In this document: positions 10,854 to 24,500 of the stretch, in pieces | How the letters are laid out: every line of letters begins with the position of its first letter | Position numbering within the stretch: position 1 is the stretch's first letter | NCBI GenBank assembly: GCA_037126765.1 | Contig: JBBCBC010000026.1 | Span: 29,621,698 to 29,685,697, forward strand | DNA length: 64,000 bases | Direction: 5' to 3' | From: Stenogyne calaminthoides | Taxonomy: Eukaryota; Streptophyta; Magnoliopsida; Lamiales; Lamiaceae | Notes under the pieces: generated by a model | Databases searched by the model: none | Seen by the model: the letters and a program-made list of their open reading frames with translations, nothing else | What the model was told of the DNA's origin: nothing | Made by a program: the position numbers and the translations under genes

Positions 10854-13800
10854 ACAACCCTCTGAATTTTATTTGTTGTCTTGAATAAAAACTAAAATGG
10901 TGAAAATACAAAGTGTTGAGTTGACAAATGACAATGTTGTCAGATTATTTTGAAAGTTTAGAAAAAAAAAATATTAATTTCACATGGTGTAGAAAATTAG
11001 AAATGGTGGTGGGTTCACAAGAGACTCGTAAAAACATAAAAGCCCACTTTTTGAGCCATTATGTTGGCTTGCAGGATCATCCACGTTATGTCTGTTTCAG
11101 TGTAACCCAAAAATAAGGCAACCCTTCTTTTATTTATGTCTTTTATCTTTTTCTTTTTTTTATAAACAAAATTACTAGAAGTATTAAATAAATAAAAATT
11201 CGACTATATGATTTAAAATAACCACCAACTGACACATACGTTAAACTATATAACCACAAATCGTGACATCTGCATTTTGAACTTATTATTAGCATACAAA
11301 GATGGTTCTTTTCTTTTTGAGAAGTAAAATTAGTTTTTGTATAATATATTATATTATATTACACAAAGTTATGAATTTAACCATCTCACATAAGCATCCT
11401 TGCAAAAAGAAAAAAGAAAAAAGATTAATTTATACATGAGCCACTATTTTCACCTAATAATCCCCTATACACCCTCCTTAAATTTTGGAACTAGAATGAA
11501 TATTTTATTCTTATATAAAAATATCAATTCATTTAAATTCCCTAAACAATATTCCAAACTGTATTCACTTAGACTAAACCAGGCCCAGCTGGTCCAATCG
11601 ACTTGACAGCCCATTGGGCCTATTTTGGCGGGCTTAATATTACGTCAATTTTAATTTTGTATAGATCCATCTCATATGTTTTACTCTGTTTTTCGTTAAA
11701 CTCGATTGCTATTTCATTTTGGAATATTTATAGTTACTTGCGATTAACATTCTTGTTTGGTTTCATGACTCTGATACCCCAACATGTTGGGGTTAATCAT
11801 TCGAACATTAATTTGAGGTCCAATATAATAGATTTAGAAATTACCAATCAATTATAATGAAATGTCTATTTTTTTGTTCGAATATACAAATTTATATCAC
11901 ATGTATTATTACACTCCAATATACAAAACTCTAAGGCTCCCTTTTAGGAAGGGATTAGAACTTTTTACTACCAATTTTCTATAATTTTTTTATACTTGCA
12001 AGATTTCAAAAACATATACATAAATATATAATAAAAATTTCTCAAGTGCAAAGTTGATTTGTTTGCAGAGTTAGTCTCCTATGCACCCCATGCACCAATT
12101 CAAATTGGTGCAATTTGATTCAATTTTAATTTGGATGAACTATGCACTCTAAATCATAACCCCTAAACAATGAATCATAAATCATATATGAATCATTCGG
12201 GCCGAGTGAACTATGAATCACTTGAGCCGAGTGAACCATGAACCACTCGGATCGGATTTGGGTTCGGGTCGAAAAAAAAAATGTAAAATTGAAATTAAAA
12301 TTAAAAGAAAACTGAATTTGAAAAAAAAAAAAAAAAAACTAAAACTGAAAAAAATAAGAAAACTCATAAAATTAAATTGCACCAACCGGAGAATTTACCA
12401 TGTTTTCAGCTTATAAATCTTCCCTAGTCAACAAGTTGCTTGGATTTGGTGAGCAGTGAACAAAAATTTAAAACAATTTGTTCATTATGGTCAACTTACG
12501 TAAAAGTCCATAATTCTCTAATGCAACTTGGTACTATATGTTAGGAAAATTAAATAAACGAATTAATTTTATATATTTTTATAAGTTTAGAATTGTAGAT
12601 AACATAATAGGGCCTTCAGGCTAACGCCCACGTCTATGAGTTTGATTCACTCGATGGGCCTTCTTCCAATGGTGGAGTAAGAGAATTCAGTCACGAGTGA
12701 GAGAGAGTGTTACGAAAATTAAATAAACGAATTAATTTCACTTCTCTACAAATTTGAATTTTAATGAGATGAAATTCTTTAACTATGATAGTTATGGATT
12801 TATTTTTAATTTAAGAATAGTCGCACTACAATATACAACGCTCCTGTAACTATTCCAAGTCAAGGGGAAACATTGATTTTGATGCCTCTCGAATTTAATA
12901 TTGTGGATTGAGAAATTTTGAAATTTAAAAAACAACATAATGAAAATTAAGAAAAATAATTGCAAGTGTCTGCAGTGTGTTTGTTTGTAGCTTAAGTCAT
13001 CCCTAGTCAACTATTTGCTTAGAATTAGGGAGAAAGTGGATCAAAATTTAATTGACTAGCTACTTAATTAATTAACTTGTCATTGATTTAAACAAGTTGT
13101 TCATGTGGTCAACTCAAACCATGATTTTGTGATGCAATATGGTTTGCAACATGGTACTATGATAGTTATTTATCATTTAACTTCAAACTTAATCTCAAAA
13201 TTTAAAAAAGCTAAGTTTAGGAACTTTGAAAAAAAAAACACTTTCTTATCTATATAAAATAGAGAGTGCAAACACACACTAAATGGTGTTTAAAATTTAT
13301 ATAAAAGTCTTAGTATTTCGACTTTTTTGTTCTTATATTGAACTTTACATTTCGAAAAATTCAACTTGGAAAAAGGTTTGAAGTTGACCGAATTTATGGC
13401 CTAAATGGATTTTTTTTATAATTAAAATAGAGCAATTTTGAATTGTTATTGTAAATATAGAGTGGGTTTTAAAACAATTCTTGCATAATAGTTCCTTTCT
13501 GGCTATTAATTTAAAGATTTCTTTTTAAATAACAATTTAAAATTACTCTATTTTAATAAATAAATAAATAAAAAGAACCCCTAAATCTTGTATACATAAT
13601 AGTTCCTTTCTGGCTATTAATTTATAGAAATGCCCTAACTGTAGACTTATAATTGTAGCTATAGGTTGGGGATCAATAAATTCAATTATGTGATTGCACT
13701 CAAAATCGAAATCAATTATTCTCTTTATCGCAATCACTTGCTATTAAAGAACAAAAATGAATTATGAGTGTTAATCGAGCTAACTAATAAGTAGGCAAGT

Positions 13801-14109
13801 TAGCTAATCAACTTGTGACCAACTTAAAGTAGCAAAATAAAGTCTTGTACTAGGTATTTTGAGTATTTTTTTAATTATCTAATTAATTTATTTCTCCTTT
13901 TAGTAATATGAGAAATCACACCAAACACTCAATTTTAGCAATTGAAAAAAAACTAATTTCTTAGATTTACCAAAATCTTTAGCATAATATAATTGCATAT
14001 ATAGTGGAATGATTTAATTTTAAAAAGAAAGTAAGGGATATATTAAAAACAAGAATGATAATTATTGAGAAAGTCACTCATGCTCGATTCAACAATGAAG
14101 ATTCTCATA

Positions 14110-14290
14110 AGAGTGGGTCTCATTTGCAACCGGATGCACCATGCATTAGAAGCGTGCAACTATACAAAACAGAAACGTGCAACTATTCCAAATAGAAGCA
14201 TGCAACTATGTTCCCATATTAATAGTTGTACTTTTTTGTGTAAATAAGTTGCACTTTTTAACATAACAAGTTCGTCTTTTAAAAATCTTG
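14110..14290. mobile_element. GGTGCACC-family MITE copy (partial)
   Basis: It begins TTTGCAACCGGATGCACCATG and carries three GTGCAACTAT-type words, CATATTAATAGTTG and AACATAACAAGTT in the family order. The right end is lost. Confidence 0.5.
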
Positions 14291-15645
14291 ATATGAATGT
14301 GCAGTCTTGACCCCAAAGATATAAAGACTTTTTCCTTCTCATAAAATGGAGAAGCCCTAGCAAGAGAGTTTTCCAAAAAATTGACACTTTGACTAATGCA
14401 AACTCAAAATAAATTAAGGATGAATTTTCACAAAGTGTTTAATGCAGAAAAGTAGGAATTCTCTTAATCCATTTTTTGTATACATTCGTTGCCGTTGTTT
14501 TCACTTTTCCATTCTTGTTGGTTAATTATTTGGCCGTTGCGATTGAGTTATTGTTATTGATATTTTTTGTGAGAAAAAATACTGTAGAATTGAAAAAAAA
14601 TACTGGAATCCTTGATGGGATATGGATGAAGATAATTTTTTTTCTTGTTCACTTCGCGGAGAAGAGAGTGGGAATTGGTTCCCCATCATCTCTCCGTTGA
14701 TATCTTTATACATGAGTCATTTTTATTTTTACTTTGTAATTTTTGAGGAATTATTAAAATTCAGTTGGAGTTTTTTATTCTATTTTCGTATACAAGCATT
14801 CCTCTTATTTTTCGTATTCAAGCATTCCTCTCAATCATATATATAATAGAAAATTTATTTTGCTTATGTTTCGATTTTTAATTATATATCACACATTTAG
14901 ATAAGAATATTTTTAAAAAGTATTTGATGTGATATGATACTAATACCATTTAGGCAATACTATTACTTGTAGAAACTAATATTATAGCAATTATAGTATT
15001 AATTTATACAAGCAATAGTATGAGTGGTATACGATAAACCAATTTCACATAAAACCTTCTCTACCATTGAACTTTAATTTATTTCCAATTTTTAGTTAGT
15101 TGGTCATTTCTTCTCCTTTTCACTTTGAATCCTAATCTATTTCCAATTTAGCTGGTCATTTCTTTCTCATTTTCACCTTGTTTTTCTATGAATCTTAGCT
15201 AACATGTTTTACTTGAATATTCCGACCTTATCAATTTACGCAATACGAGTTAGTTTACCCATATTTACCTTGTTTAAAAACAAATTGGCTTAACTCAAAG
15301 TCAAATTCAAAGTCCAAATGTTTTAGTCTTTTAGACCTATAAAATCTTATTGGTAATGCGATCATTATAGTAAACACTTCCCATGTTAATCATCAACAAA
15401 AAAAGACTTCCCATGTTATATTAATTTATTGGCAATTTGGCTATGCAATGAGATATGAATATGTGATGAACAATAATACAATATGTATCTAAACTCTAAA
15501 AGTACTTGTAAATTTTTTACGAATCAATATAACAACATAAAGTAACATAGGTTACACAACAAGGTACCAAATTAACCAGCCTTTGATGAAAGACCGATTC
15601 CACATGAAGATTGCAACCCTACACTTTTAGTTTTTATTTTTGAAT

Positions 15646-15795
15646 GGTGAAATTTGTTCATAATTTAAAATTTATATTACTACACATATAAATTAATACC
15701 ACAATATTTATCAATTGATATTATTACAATTATAAATTAATATCATAGAATTAAATGTTATGTGTATTAGTTTATAAGAGTAGTGACAATTAATT
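15646..15795. mobile_element. CTTGTTCATA-family MITE copy (degenerate)
   Basis: GGTGAAATTTGTTCATAAT is followed by alternating ATAAATTAATACCAC and TATCAATTGATATTATTAC words, matching the better copies at 32699 and 46726. The right terminal repeat is not clear. Confidence 0.4.
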
Positions 15796-16334
15796 ATGTT
15801 TATTTCTATTTTACCTCTAGAATCACTAAAAATATCTTAAATAATTTTCAAAGTCTTTTTAAAAATTCAAAAAACAATTAATTAAAGGTATAAGAGTAAA
15901 TTAATATTTTCTTAATATATGAATATTGATATAAAGTGACATGTATTTTGAATTGAATGGAGTGTTTTTTTATCATTAATTCAACTCTCTCAACATACTA
16001 TACTACGATAATTGAGATGTAAAAAAAGATAAATTCTAGAGGAGCAGGTCAAATACTTAGACTGAGTCTTGTATGCACTAAGTATATCATACATTTCATA
16101 TTGTATTTTAAAAATTTATAATTTATTATACTAAAACTTGCGATTTATTATACTGAAACTTAACGTGAGTTGACTAGTAACTATAATAATTTACATTTAC
16201 CGAATTTCCCTCAATTATTATTTGAATTTATATGTAGACAAAAGTATAGCCCCCTTTGTAGGTAGGGGTAGTCAAAGTACATGAGCAAAAATTGAAAAAG
16301 AAAAAGAGGGGAGAGAGCTTTGGAATTCACGAGG

Positions 16335-16520
16335 ATGAAAGGTGTGGTTGTTTGTGAAGCCACCCCTTCTCTGCCAGCTGCCTGTCGGAGATCTCACAAA
16401 GAGAAATCCTCGCGCTCCTTTTGTGACATAGTAAAAGATACTGCCCCGTCCCCCAAAAGTATGTTCAGAGAGTTTAAACATGTTTTACGAAAAGATAGAT
16501 TAAGTTCATTTATGAATAAC
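16335..16520 (+). other. Short open frame of unknown nature, running into a MITE
   Basis: An ATG at 16335 opens a frame whose first 35 or so residues (rich in Arg, Lys and Ser, with a CDIVKD end) have a more protein-like composition than the surroundings. The frame then enters the Stowaway element at 16441, which supplies its remaining codons. It could be a truncated first exon, but no family is recognised and nothing downstream continues it. It should be regarded as doubtful. Confidence 0.2.
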
Positions 16521-16676
16521 ATAATTAAATGTGAGTAAAGTATAATAATAACGTGAGTAATTAAGTGTTTGTTGGACTATAAAGATTAAAAAAACTGTGT
16601 CTGTAGATATGCTTAATCTACCTTTCCGTAAAACATGTTTCAGTCATCTGAGCATACTTTTGGGGGATGGAGGGAG
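16441..16676. mobile_element. Stowaway-like MITE with TA target duplication
   Basis: The left end (CTGCCCCGTCCCCCAAAAGT, then ATGTTCAGA) and right end (CTGAGCATACTTTTGGGGGA, then TGGAGGGAG) form long inverted repeats, flanked by TA on both sides (16439-16440 and 16677-16678). Inner arms also pair around AAACATGTTTTACG. Non-autonomous, 236 bp. Confidence 0.75.
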
Positions 16677-17084
16677 TAGTATTTATTTTCTTTTCCAACC
16701 TTATTATTTTTTAATATCCCTTTTAGACAGTGGAAATAAATATCGTATTATGAAGTTAACGTGGATAACCCAACTCCACTACCTGAAATCCCGATGTTTT
16801 GGGTTTGAGATACGGAGAGAAAATATTTATTCCCTCTTGTGGTGATCTCCCTCTTGTGGGATTGCAGTTCAGATTACGGTTCTGAGTTGCACTTTCGGGT
16901 GGTCCCCCTCTTGTGGTGGTTGCGGTTCCAATCTACAGTGAGATGAAATGATGTTGCCATGACACAGTGGTAGAAGGAATAATTGTAATTGATTATCTTA
17001 GGGAACTATTATAATTGATTGTCTTTAAAAAAATTTAAAAAATTCTATTATGAACAACATTTACATAATAATAAATTATTACTA

Positions 17085-17306
17085 AGTCTTGTATGCATTC
17101 AGGTGCACCATGCACTTATAGTATATTTTAGAATCGTGCAACTTGTTATACTGAAAAATGCAATTTGTTTATACTAAAACGTGTAACTATTTTTTCATAT
17201 TAATAGTTGCATAGTTCAATATAAACAAGTTACATATTTCAATATAATAAATTGTACAATTTTAAAATGCATTAGGAGTGTTGCGGTGCACCTAGATGCA
17301 CATGAG
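17085..17306. mobile_element. GGTGCACC-family MITE, best full copy
   Basis: Terminal inverted words are TGTATGCATTCAGGTGCACC on the left and GGTGCACCTAGATGCACATG on the right. The inside has mirrored CAACTTGTTATACTGAAA, CATATTAATAGTTG and ATATAAACAAGTTACA blocks. This copy defines the family. Confidence 0.6.
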
Positions 17307-18049
17307 TTTTTGCCCTAAATTCTATTTGTAAGATTTATTGAATAAGTTCATGATGTGATTCATTTGGTGAAAATAAAAAATTGCGACAAAATATATGATA
17401 TATGGCGGGGTTGAAAATCCTATAGTAAAAACGTTTACAATATGGAAATGTTGATGAAGTAGGTATTAGAGCATAACCTACCCGTGTTAGATTTTATGGT
17501 ATCTTCCTATTAAATTATTATTATTATCTTTTGCTGCTGCAAGTAATTGACCTTCACTCGCAATAAATTGATGAATGATTTTAGATTTAATCGGAATATC
17601 TAGAAGATCAATTAAAAATGAGGATTATTTACTTCATACTTTTTTCAATTCAAATAATCCTGCTCATTGTGTCATTCCCCCCAAAAATGATTTTAAGAAG
17701 TGAATGATTTAATTTAATAATTGTGAGAAAAAAAGTATTTAATAGTTACAATATTAGTGTTGGTAACCTTTATAGACAGAGAAGCTTGTTTGATAAAAAG
17801 AGAAAATATTAAAAAAAAAAGATAAAAGATAAAATATACCTTAGAGTGAAAACAAAATCATCTAAAAAAAAGCACACCCTTCCTAATCTTCCGTCGTGAT
17901 TTGAAAATTACAAACTATCATTTTGAAATTCAAAATTTTGTTAATATTATGAAATAGATAATTATAAATTGATACTACTATTTTTATAAAAATATTATAA
18001 TATTAATTTATAGAGGTCAAGACTTTTCATTTGCATTTATCTCACAAAT

Positions 18050-18168
18050 GGTATTAGCGTAAGTTAAACGTTATCGACGCTTTTAACACTTTTTGAAGGA
18101 GTGAATGTAATTTATCTTTAAATTGACTGTCGCCTCATCATGAGACTGTCTCATATAAGTTTTTGTCT
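18050..18168. mobile_element. GAGACGGTCTC-family MITE, degenerate copy
   Basis: The words GACGCTTTTAACACTTTT, GGAGTGAATG and ATGAGACTGTCTCATATAAG appear in family order. The terminal AGTGTG end is eroded. Confidence 0.45.
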
Positions 18169-18420
18169 AATTTATAAGTGTATAGATATTATTTATAAGT
18201 GCAGTGATATTAATTTATAAGTATAATGATATAAATTTTATTAAGAATAAATCTTATCCAAACTTACACATTAAAATATGACCTAAATATTAAAATAATA
18301 TCCGATCTAATCCCACAAAATTCTCACAAGATTTTAATAAATATTATGAATTAAAAAGAGGAATTTACTTTACGAATAAGTTTACTTTGTTGACTAATAT
18401 ATGACCAAGGTTGGCCAAAT

Positions 18421-18625
18421 AATGGTGTGAGACTTGGCTTGGATGTATCTTTCATCTACAGGTTTTGGTTAAAACCCCTTGGTGAACAACTTTCTTGAGA
18501 TGAGTCGATCTATATAAATTTCAAAACTTCTTCCATTAGTGGGAATTTCATTAGTGGATAGTGGGTTATGGTCCCCCGGATTAGTCGATCTTCGGACCGG
18601 ATATCGGGTTATTAAAAATATATGA
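18421..18625 (+). mobile_element. Degenerate SINE related to the copy at 27732
   Basis: The order of words parallels the intact SINE: AATGGTGTGAGACTTGGCTT, then CAGGTTTTGGTTAAAACCCC (eroded B box), CTTGAGATGAGTC, AGTGGATAGTGGGTTATGGT and CCCCCGGATTAGT. Tail and target duplication are not recognisable. Confidence 0.5.
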
Positions 18626-18945
18626 CACCTAGATTCAACTTTGGGTCAAACAAAAATTCATGACGAACCTCAAAAATTTAAGAGTTAAAAAAAAGAGGCT
18701 AAGAAAAAGACAGCTTCATAGATTGTACCTGGCGCATCGCAGGTTGTACATTTTGTTCAATTTTTGAACTCACCCCAAAAAAAGGGAATAAAAAGCAGCA
18801 CCGTCACTTTCCCATGGATCCATTCGTAACAGGCAATTAATTCCTCTTTTCCTCCGAATAGAACCGAAGACCCGAACCCGACCCGAAATCAAACCCGAAT
18901 AGAGCAGTACGGGTACCATTAAAACACCCGCCTCCCACTTTAATA

Positions 18946-18957
18946 CTATATAAGTTT
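18946..18957 (+). promoter_or_regulatory. Probable TATA box of the Raf-like kinase gene
   Basis: ACTATATAAGTT lies in a short CT- and C-rich stretch, 200 bp upstream of a plausible 5' UTR donor (GTG|GTGAGT at 19156/19157). A non-coding first exon from roughly 18980 to 19156 is inferred, spliced to the exon at 21445. Confidence 0.45.
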
Positions 18958-20140
18958 ATAGAACTGCAGCTGTTATATCGTTTGCATTTATGTTTGTTTC
19001 TTTTGCTGGTTAATAGTAATTCCGATTCAAATTTGATTTTAGTTTAATTTTTTCCTTTCCATTTTGTTTTTTTTGGAATTAGGCGACGGAATTGTTGCTT
19101 GGCAGAGTGGGTTAATTCAAATGTGAGCTGAGTTCTCGTGCTAAGATCTGCTGGTGGTGAGTTATTCGATCATGTGTAATCGTGAGTGTGGTTTTTGTGC
19201 ATTTTGTTTGGATTCGGAAGTTCTGTTTGTTAATTTATTTAATTTGCAATTGTTATTGGTTGATTTGGACCCAAGTGGACTGATCGAAGCATTTTTGAAT
19301 GCCGTGGAAGAAAGCAAGGAAGGATAGTAATTGAGTTTTTTGATTTTGAAGTAGTGGTGAGTGTTGAGGATCTAGAAGCTTAATTTTCGGGAGATTTAGT
19401 TTTGATATATGTGCTTTTAGCTTATAATGGTGCATAGTTGGAGAATCTGATGTGGCATTTGCTTAGTTTGGTTGTGGAGCTCGGAATTAGGCTGTTAGGA
19501 GAGGAATTCAATGGTGATTGGGGAGCAATGGAGTTATGTAGCTGAAAGTGTACTTTTATTGGATGGATCTGTGATTTCTGTCGTGAATGCTTTATTTGAA
19601 TGTAATTGACTACATATGTTCTATTGTTATTCACCCAAATTTATGTCTAGATGAACTTGAGTTTCGAGAGAGGAAGCACTAGGACCTTTGCATCCACAGA
19701 TTCACTTTTGCTATATGGATAAACTTTTTAATTGTTAATGTGATGGCACTGCTGATACTGAATGTTTGACAAATACATTTGTTTTTTGAAGTCTCGACTC
19801 TGATGAGATTTTTCTTAAACTGAAATCTTCAGAGGCTAGTTTATGAGAACACTGTTGAAGTGAAAAATACTGTCTGACTATCTTTATTTTGCACTGTGGA
19901 AGTGCTGCCAAAACCTTTTATTTTTAGTTATTTTTACAGAAAACAGTGTACATTTACATGTCAATGCAAAAACTTCCTTATCTGAATTGTGTCAGTGAAG
20001 AATAAAACAAGTTTTGTTGCCCTACACTAGTTTCAAGATATGAAGCTTGGTAAATGTTTTCATACCTTACTGCACATTATTTTTGAGGGTGGAGAGGGAC
20101 CTGCTTTGTGTGAATTACTGTTAGTTTTTCTTGACTCTAC

Positions 20141-20530
20141 GGCGATGTTTGTTCTAAATTTTAAGTGACTTTTAAAAACCGATTTTTAAAATCTAGGGGA
20201 TTTTGAAATCCTGATAAATCGGAAAGTTTGTGTTCGTTTGGGAGTTTCGAGTAGGGTGAGATTTAAGTTTATGTCAAATCAATGTGTAAGAGTTGATGAA
20301 ATTGTATTATTGCTGAGTGTTATTGTAATAATTGGATGACATGAATTATGATTTAAATATATTTAAGTGTAAGGATAGAGAATTGAATGTATTGGAAAGT
20401 GTGATAGTTGGTTTATAGGTGTTATACTGGTGCTTTTTAAAACTGGATTTCAGAATCCCCAACTAGAACAGGATTTAAATTTCAAAACCTAAATCCTGGT
20501 TTTTAAAACCCAAAAACAAACATCACCTAC
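20141..20530. mobile_element. GTTTGTTTTGAGA-family MITE copy in the kinase 5' UTR intron
   Basis: It starts GATGTTTGTTCTAAATTTTA and ends AAACCCAAAAACAAACATC, with an inner GGGTGAGATTTAAGTTTATG, TCAAATCAATGTG block shared with copies at 55848 and 56210. It lies within the inferred 2.3-kb leader intron. Confidence 0.5.
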
Positions 20531-21580
20531 AGATTTAGTTTACTAAACACCTAAAATTTTGTGACAAATCATATCTGGAAGTCAAATATGAAGACTATAA
20601 TTAAGGGATAGATTCAGTATAAATGTGGACAATATGAAGATAATTCAGATGTAATATACTTGGGAGTTTATGCTATCTCTTTTAAACAATTGGGACCTAG
20701 CAGAGGTATATTTCATGCTTTAGTACCCTTTCCTAACAGCTTAATTCATTTTGTCAGATCTATACTGAAGTACTGGATCATATTTTCTGGAAATATTGGC
20801 TAAAGAATTGAGTGTCTTTTCTGTTTCATTTTTAATCTCACTGTCATGTTTTAGGTATATACGAGGTCTAAACTATTTTCATTACGTTTGTATGTAATGA
20901 AAATATGTTTGGTATATTTTCTGAAGGTTATGGGTTGGAAATGACAATGTTAAAAATGAGATTTGTAAGAAATGTGAATTGTTAGAAGCTCTGTGATTTC
21001 TAACGAGAGGAGAATGGATGCGCTCAGTGATTTCTCTAGACTCTGTCTCTTGTCAATGTGTGCTTGCAAATTTTTTCAGATTGTATTGCCTTCTTCAGTG
21101 CGAGTTACGCGCGTCTTATCTTGTCTTTTACGATAGTTCTTTAAAGTGGATGGGATTTGTTTGCTTAGCTCGTGTTTTTTATTGTTTTTCTTGGTGCAGA
21201 TTAGTGCTTCTGTTTTGGGACGTTCATTTTCTGCTTTTGATTATTTCCTTCCTATTTTTCTTGTCATGTGTTTATCCCTTCTTTTTTTGTTTGTAATTGT
21301 TAAAAGTTTGGAATATACATCTCTTTTTTTCGCAGTATTTCTGTTCCTAATTTGTTGATCACCCTGTTTTTAAAATGATGTACTATTAGTGTTGATAGAG
21401 AAAACTCTTTGGATATGAGTTTAATCACTGTTATCATTTTGCAGGTCATATGGCCTCCAGCATAGAGGAGTTGGAAAGATAGGTTATATATCTATGAGAT
21501 GCCTCTTTGCTGAACTTGTGTGATATATGTGTTTTCATGGGGCAAAATTGTTAATTTGATGGTATTGTAGTTGAAGGATT

Positions 21581-24500
21581 ATGGATATGGAGGATATGCG
21601 AGATGATACTCGACCTTCAGAGCAGAGCTCTTCTAGTACTAGATGGTGGCCTTCTGATTTTTCAGAAAGTTTTGGATCTTTATCCTTGGACTCTAAGGAC
21701 GAGAATTCGAGGCGTAATGAATATAATACTAAAGAGAAGTATGACAGGTTATCGTACAAAAGAGCTTCACAAATCCTATGGACCACAGGAATGCTTTCTG
21801 ATCCAATTCCAAATGGTTTCTACTCTGTTGTTCCAGTGAGCTCTATGATTCATCTCAAAGTCTCGTTGCATATTACGCCTATTTTCAATTTCATCAATTT
21901 GCTTTTTTCATTTTCCTATTTCATTGGATAATAAGCTGTTAGTATGAACGATTAATTGATCCAATATCATTTAGTCTTAATTTACTTTTCTAGTATAAAA
22001 CGTAGTTTAATATGGACTGCTTAAGAAAGAGGAAAGCTAATTCTCCATTAAAAATGCCTCTTCAAATCCTAAGATGGGTGGTCCTTTTTTTGGTTGTTAA
22101 TTTCTTATAGTAAAATGCAACCATTTAGCTTCTGCAAAATGATGGTAGTCTAACTAAGCCCTTAATATATATACGGCTTGGGTATGGAACCCTGGCTCAA
22201 GAATCTTGGAAGCTCCAGGTTTTGGTGATATCTAGAGGTCTAAGTTCTGTTGTTAGTTAAACCTGGTTATTTAAATCTCAAACTCTGTATGCAAAAGTAG
22301 TTTGAAGCATGATGCATGGTTTTTCTTGGTGCTCTCTTTGATGATTCATGATTGAAATTGAAGCTAATATCTGTGAAATGATGATTATGATGTGACTTCA
22401 CATTACATTCTACCAAATAATTAGATTCATTGAATTTGGTGTTGTAGGTAACCAGTTGATTGGTCTGAATTTATTGTTGAAATCAATAGACTTTCATATT
22501 CTCAGATATGTCTGTCGATGTTAAGAAAGATTTTAAAACCAATCTCTGGATCTAGGCCTTGTACATGGTCCGGTGCATTCAGAAAAGCATCCATTTTATA
22601 TGTTATATGTGATAATCCATGGGGCTTTTCTCTGGCTTGTTATATAACTAATATCTCATGATCGCTTAAAAGGGATTATCAAGCTACCAGCACTTTTCCT
22701 ACCAGTAATTCAAATTTAACGGAAGTAATTGCTATAGAAAATCTATCAGTATTGTTGCTTTGTTGCCAATGGTTGATCTAGACTTACAATCTGTAGCTAT
22801 ATCTATCGTCATCTGCCATAATACTTGTCTTTTGTGTTTCTCTGAATATTGTAGTTGCTATCCTAATACTTAGTTTGTTTTTCAAATAGCTTATCTTTTC
22901 ATCCTTCTTTGAAAAAACCCACAATTGACCATTTTCATTCTTATTTTGGACATATTCGTCAATCCTTACCCATAGATAAAATCACGAAAATACAGGTTTG
23001 TTTCTAAAGCTCAATACTTCCAGACTCTTAGAAACTGAAATTGGCAAGAGTAGTACTTTTTTTATCTTTGTTTTCAAAAAGCCACATCACTGTTCATAAT
23101 GTATTTTTATCAACTAATCAAATCACATTTCCATTTTCTCAAATTTCCTTGGGGCATATTACCAACTTTGGAAAGAACTTTGGAAAGTTGCAAGTGAGGA
23201 CGAGATCAAAGTGAAAGCAAAAATCAAACAAGTGCCATAGCTTATTCTAAGCTCTTGGTTCTCATTGGACTTACTGTACAGATTAGTCAATGATCTCTGC
23301 TGCAAAATATGAAATTTTTAGTACCTTACTGGAGTTTTTCTGCTTGTCTTAAGCAGAAAAATACTAGATTTGGAGACACTCAAAATCAGTGGGGATGGGG
23401 ATTGGGTGGAGAATATGGAATACTAATTACTATTACCTCAACTGAAGGATGTAAAATACAAAACAAGTGCAAAACCTGCCACATTTAAGCTTCAGATGAT
23501 GTACAGTTTATATTTAGAAAACCCGGAAGAGGGAAATCATCACTTGCTTATTTTGGAATTTCTTTTTCCTTTTGGTGTTTGCACATTTGAAAGATGAAAC
23601 AAGACCGTAAGTTGACCAGTTTATTGATACGTGAACTGTGTACGCATGGAGTTAAATGAGAGAATGTTGCTTTTGACATTCAAAATATTTGGGTTGCATT
23701 CTTCATAAGCGAATGCAAAATTATCCTTGTCAATTACGAACCAATAGTTTACTTTAGCCTAATCAAAATATCTCAAAATTCTCAAATCTCTGCAAATACC
23801 TATTAAATCTTGTCATATGTGCTGTTATCTTTTGCTTATAATTAATGCCACTCTGTCAGAGGGCCAGCTGCCAAATTTGAGGATTTGCAGTTATTTTCCT
23901 GATGTCATCTGCTTTCTTAGCTGTTTTTTTTTTTTTTTGGCGAGCGTCTTAAGATTATTTGTTTTGAAATGACAGGATAAAAAGCTCAAGGAACTGTATG
24001 ACGATATACCTACTCTGGAGGAGCTTCTTGCTTTGGAGCTTGAGGGTTTAAGAGCTGATATTATTCTTGTGGATGCGGAGAAAGATAGGAAGCTTTCTAT
24101 GCTGAAGCAGTTAATTGTAGCTTTAGTTAAGGGTTTGAACTCGAATACTGCAGCTGTAATAAAAAAGATTGCTGGACTGGTGAGTATAATATGGTCAAAT
24201 TTAAATATAATTTGAAGTTCTACAAATTTGTTTCTTAAATGTTTCTTGTCAAAAGAAATTTGAAATTATGGCACTGTTAACATTTCTGAATTTATGAACA
24301 TTTGTCAAGGGTTACTACCTAGCAAGAGTGTCTGGCAGTGAATTCTTCTCCTTAGTGTCCAACATGTTGCTTCCTTTGTTGTTCGTTCTTGTGTTATATT
24401 TTGCTTGAAATCATGAGACTGTGAGTTCATTTCTTTCTTCTTTTGTACATTGGGGGTCGCCTTTTTGATACACACAGTTCATTTCAGCTTAAGGCTTGAA

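Larger units (their letters stand above)
9110..18900. other. Gene-free spacer rich in small transposons
   Basis: No gene of a known family is seen in these nearly 10 kb, which separate the divergent DUF688 and Raf-like kinase genes. What can be recognised is listed separately: GGTGCACC-family elements, a CTTGTTCATA-family copy, a Stowaway element, a degenerate GAGACGGTCTC copy and a SINE relic. A 31-bp direct repeat (CATAATAGTTCCTTTCTGGC and flank) occurs at about 13485 and 13596. The stretch 12085-12390 has CACTCGG-type words also found near 40920-41020 and 62440-62480. The remainder is featureless AT-rich DNA. Confidence 0.6.

Noticed and set aside
12213..12416. Lys-rich small protein
   Set aside because: The frame is mostly an A-rich low-complexity run.
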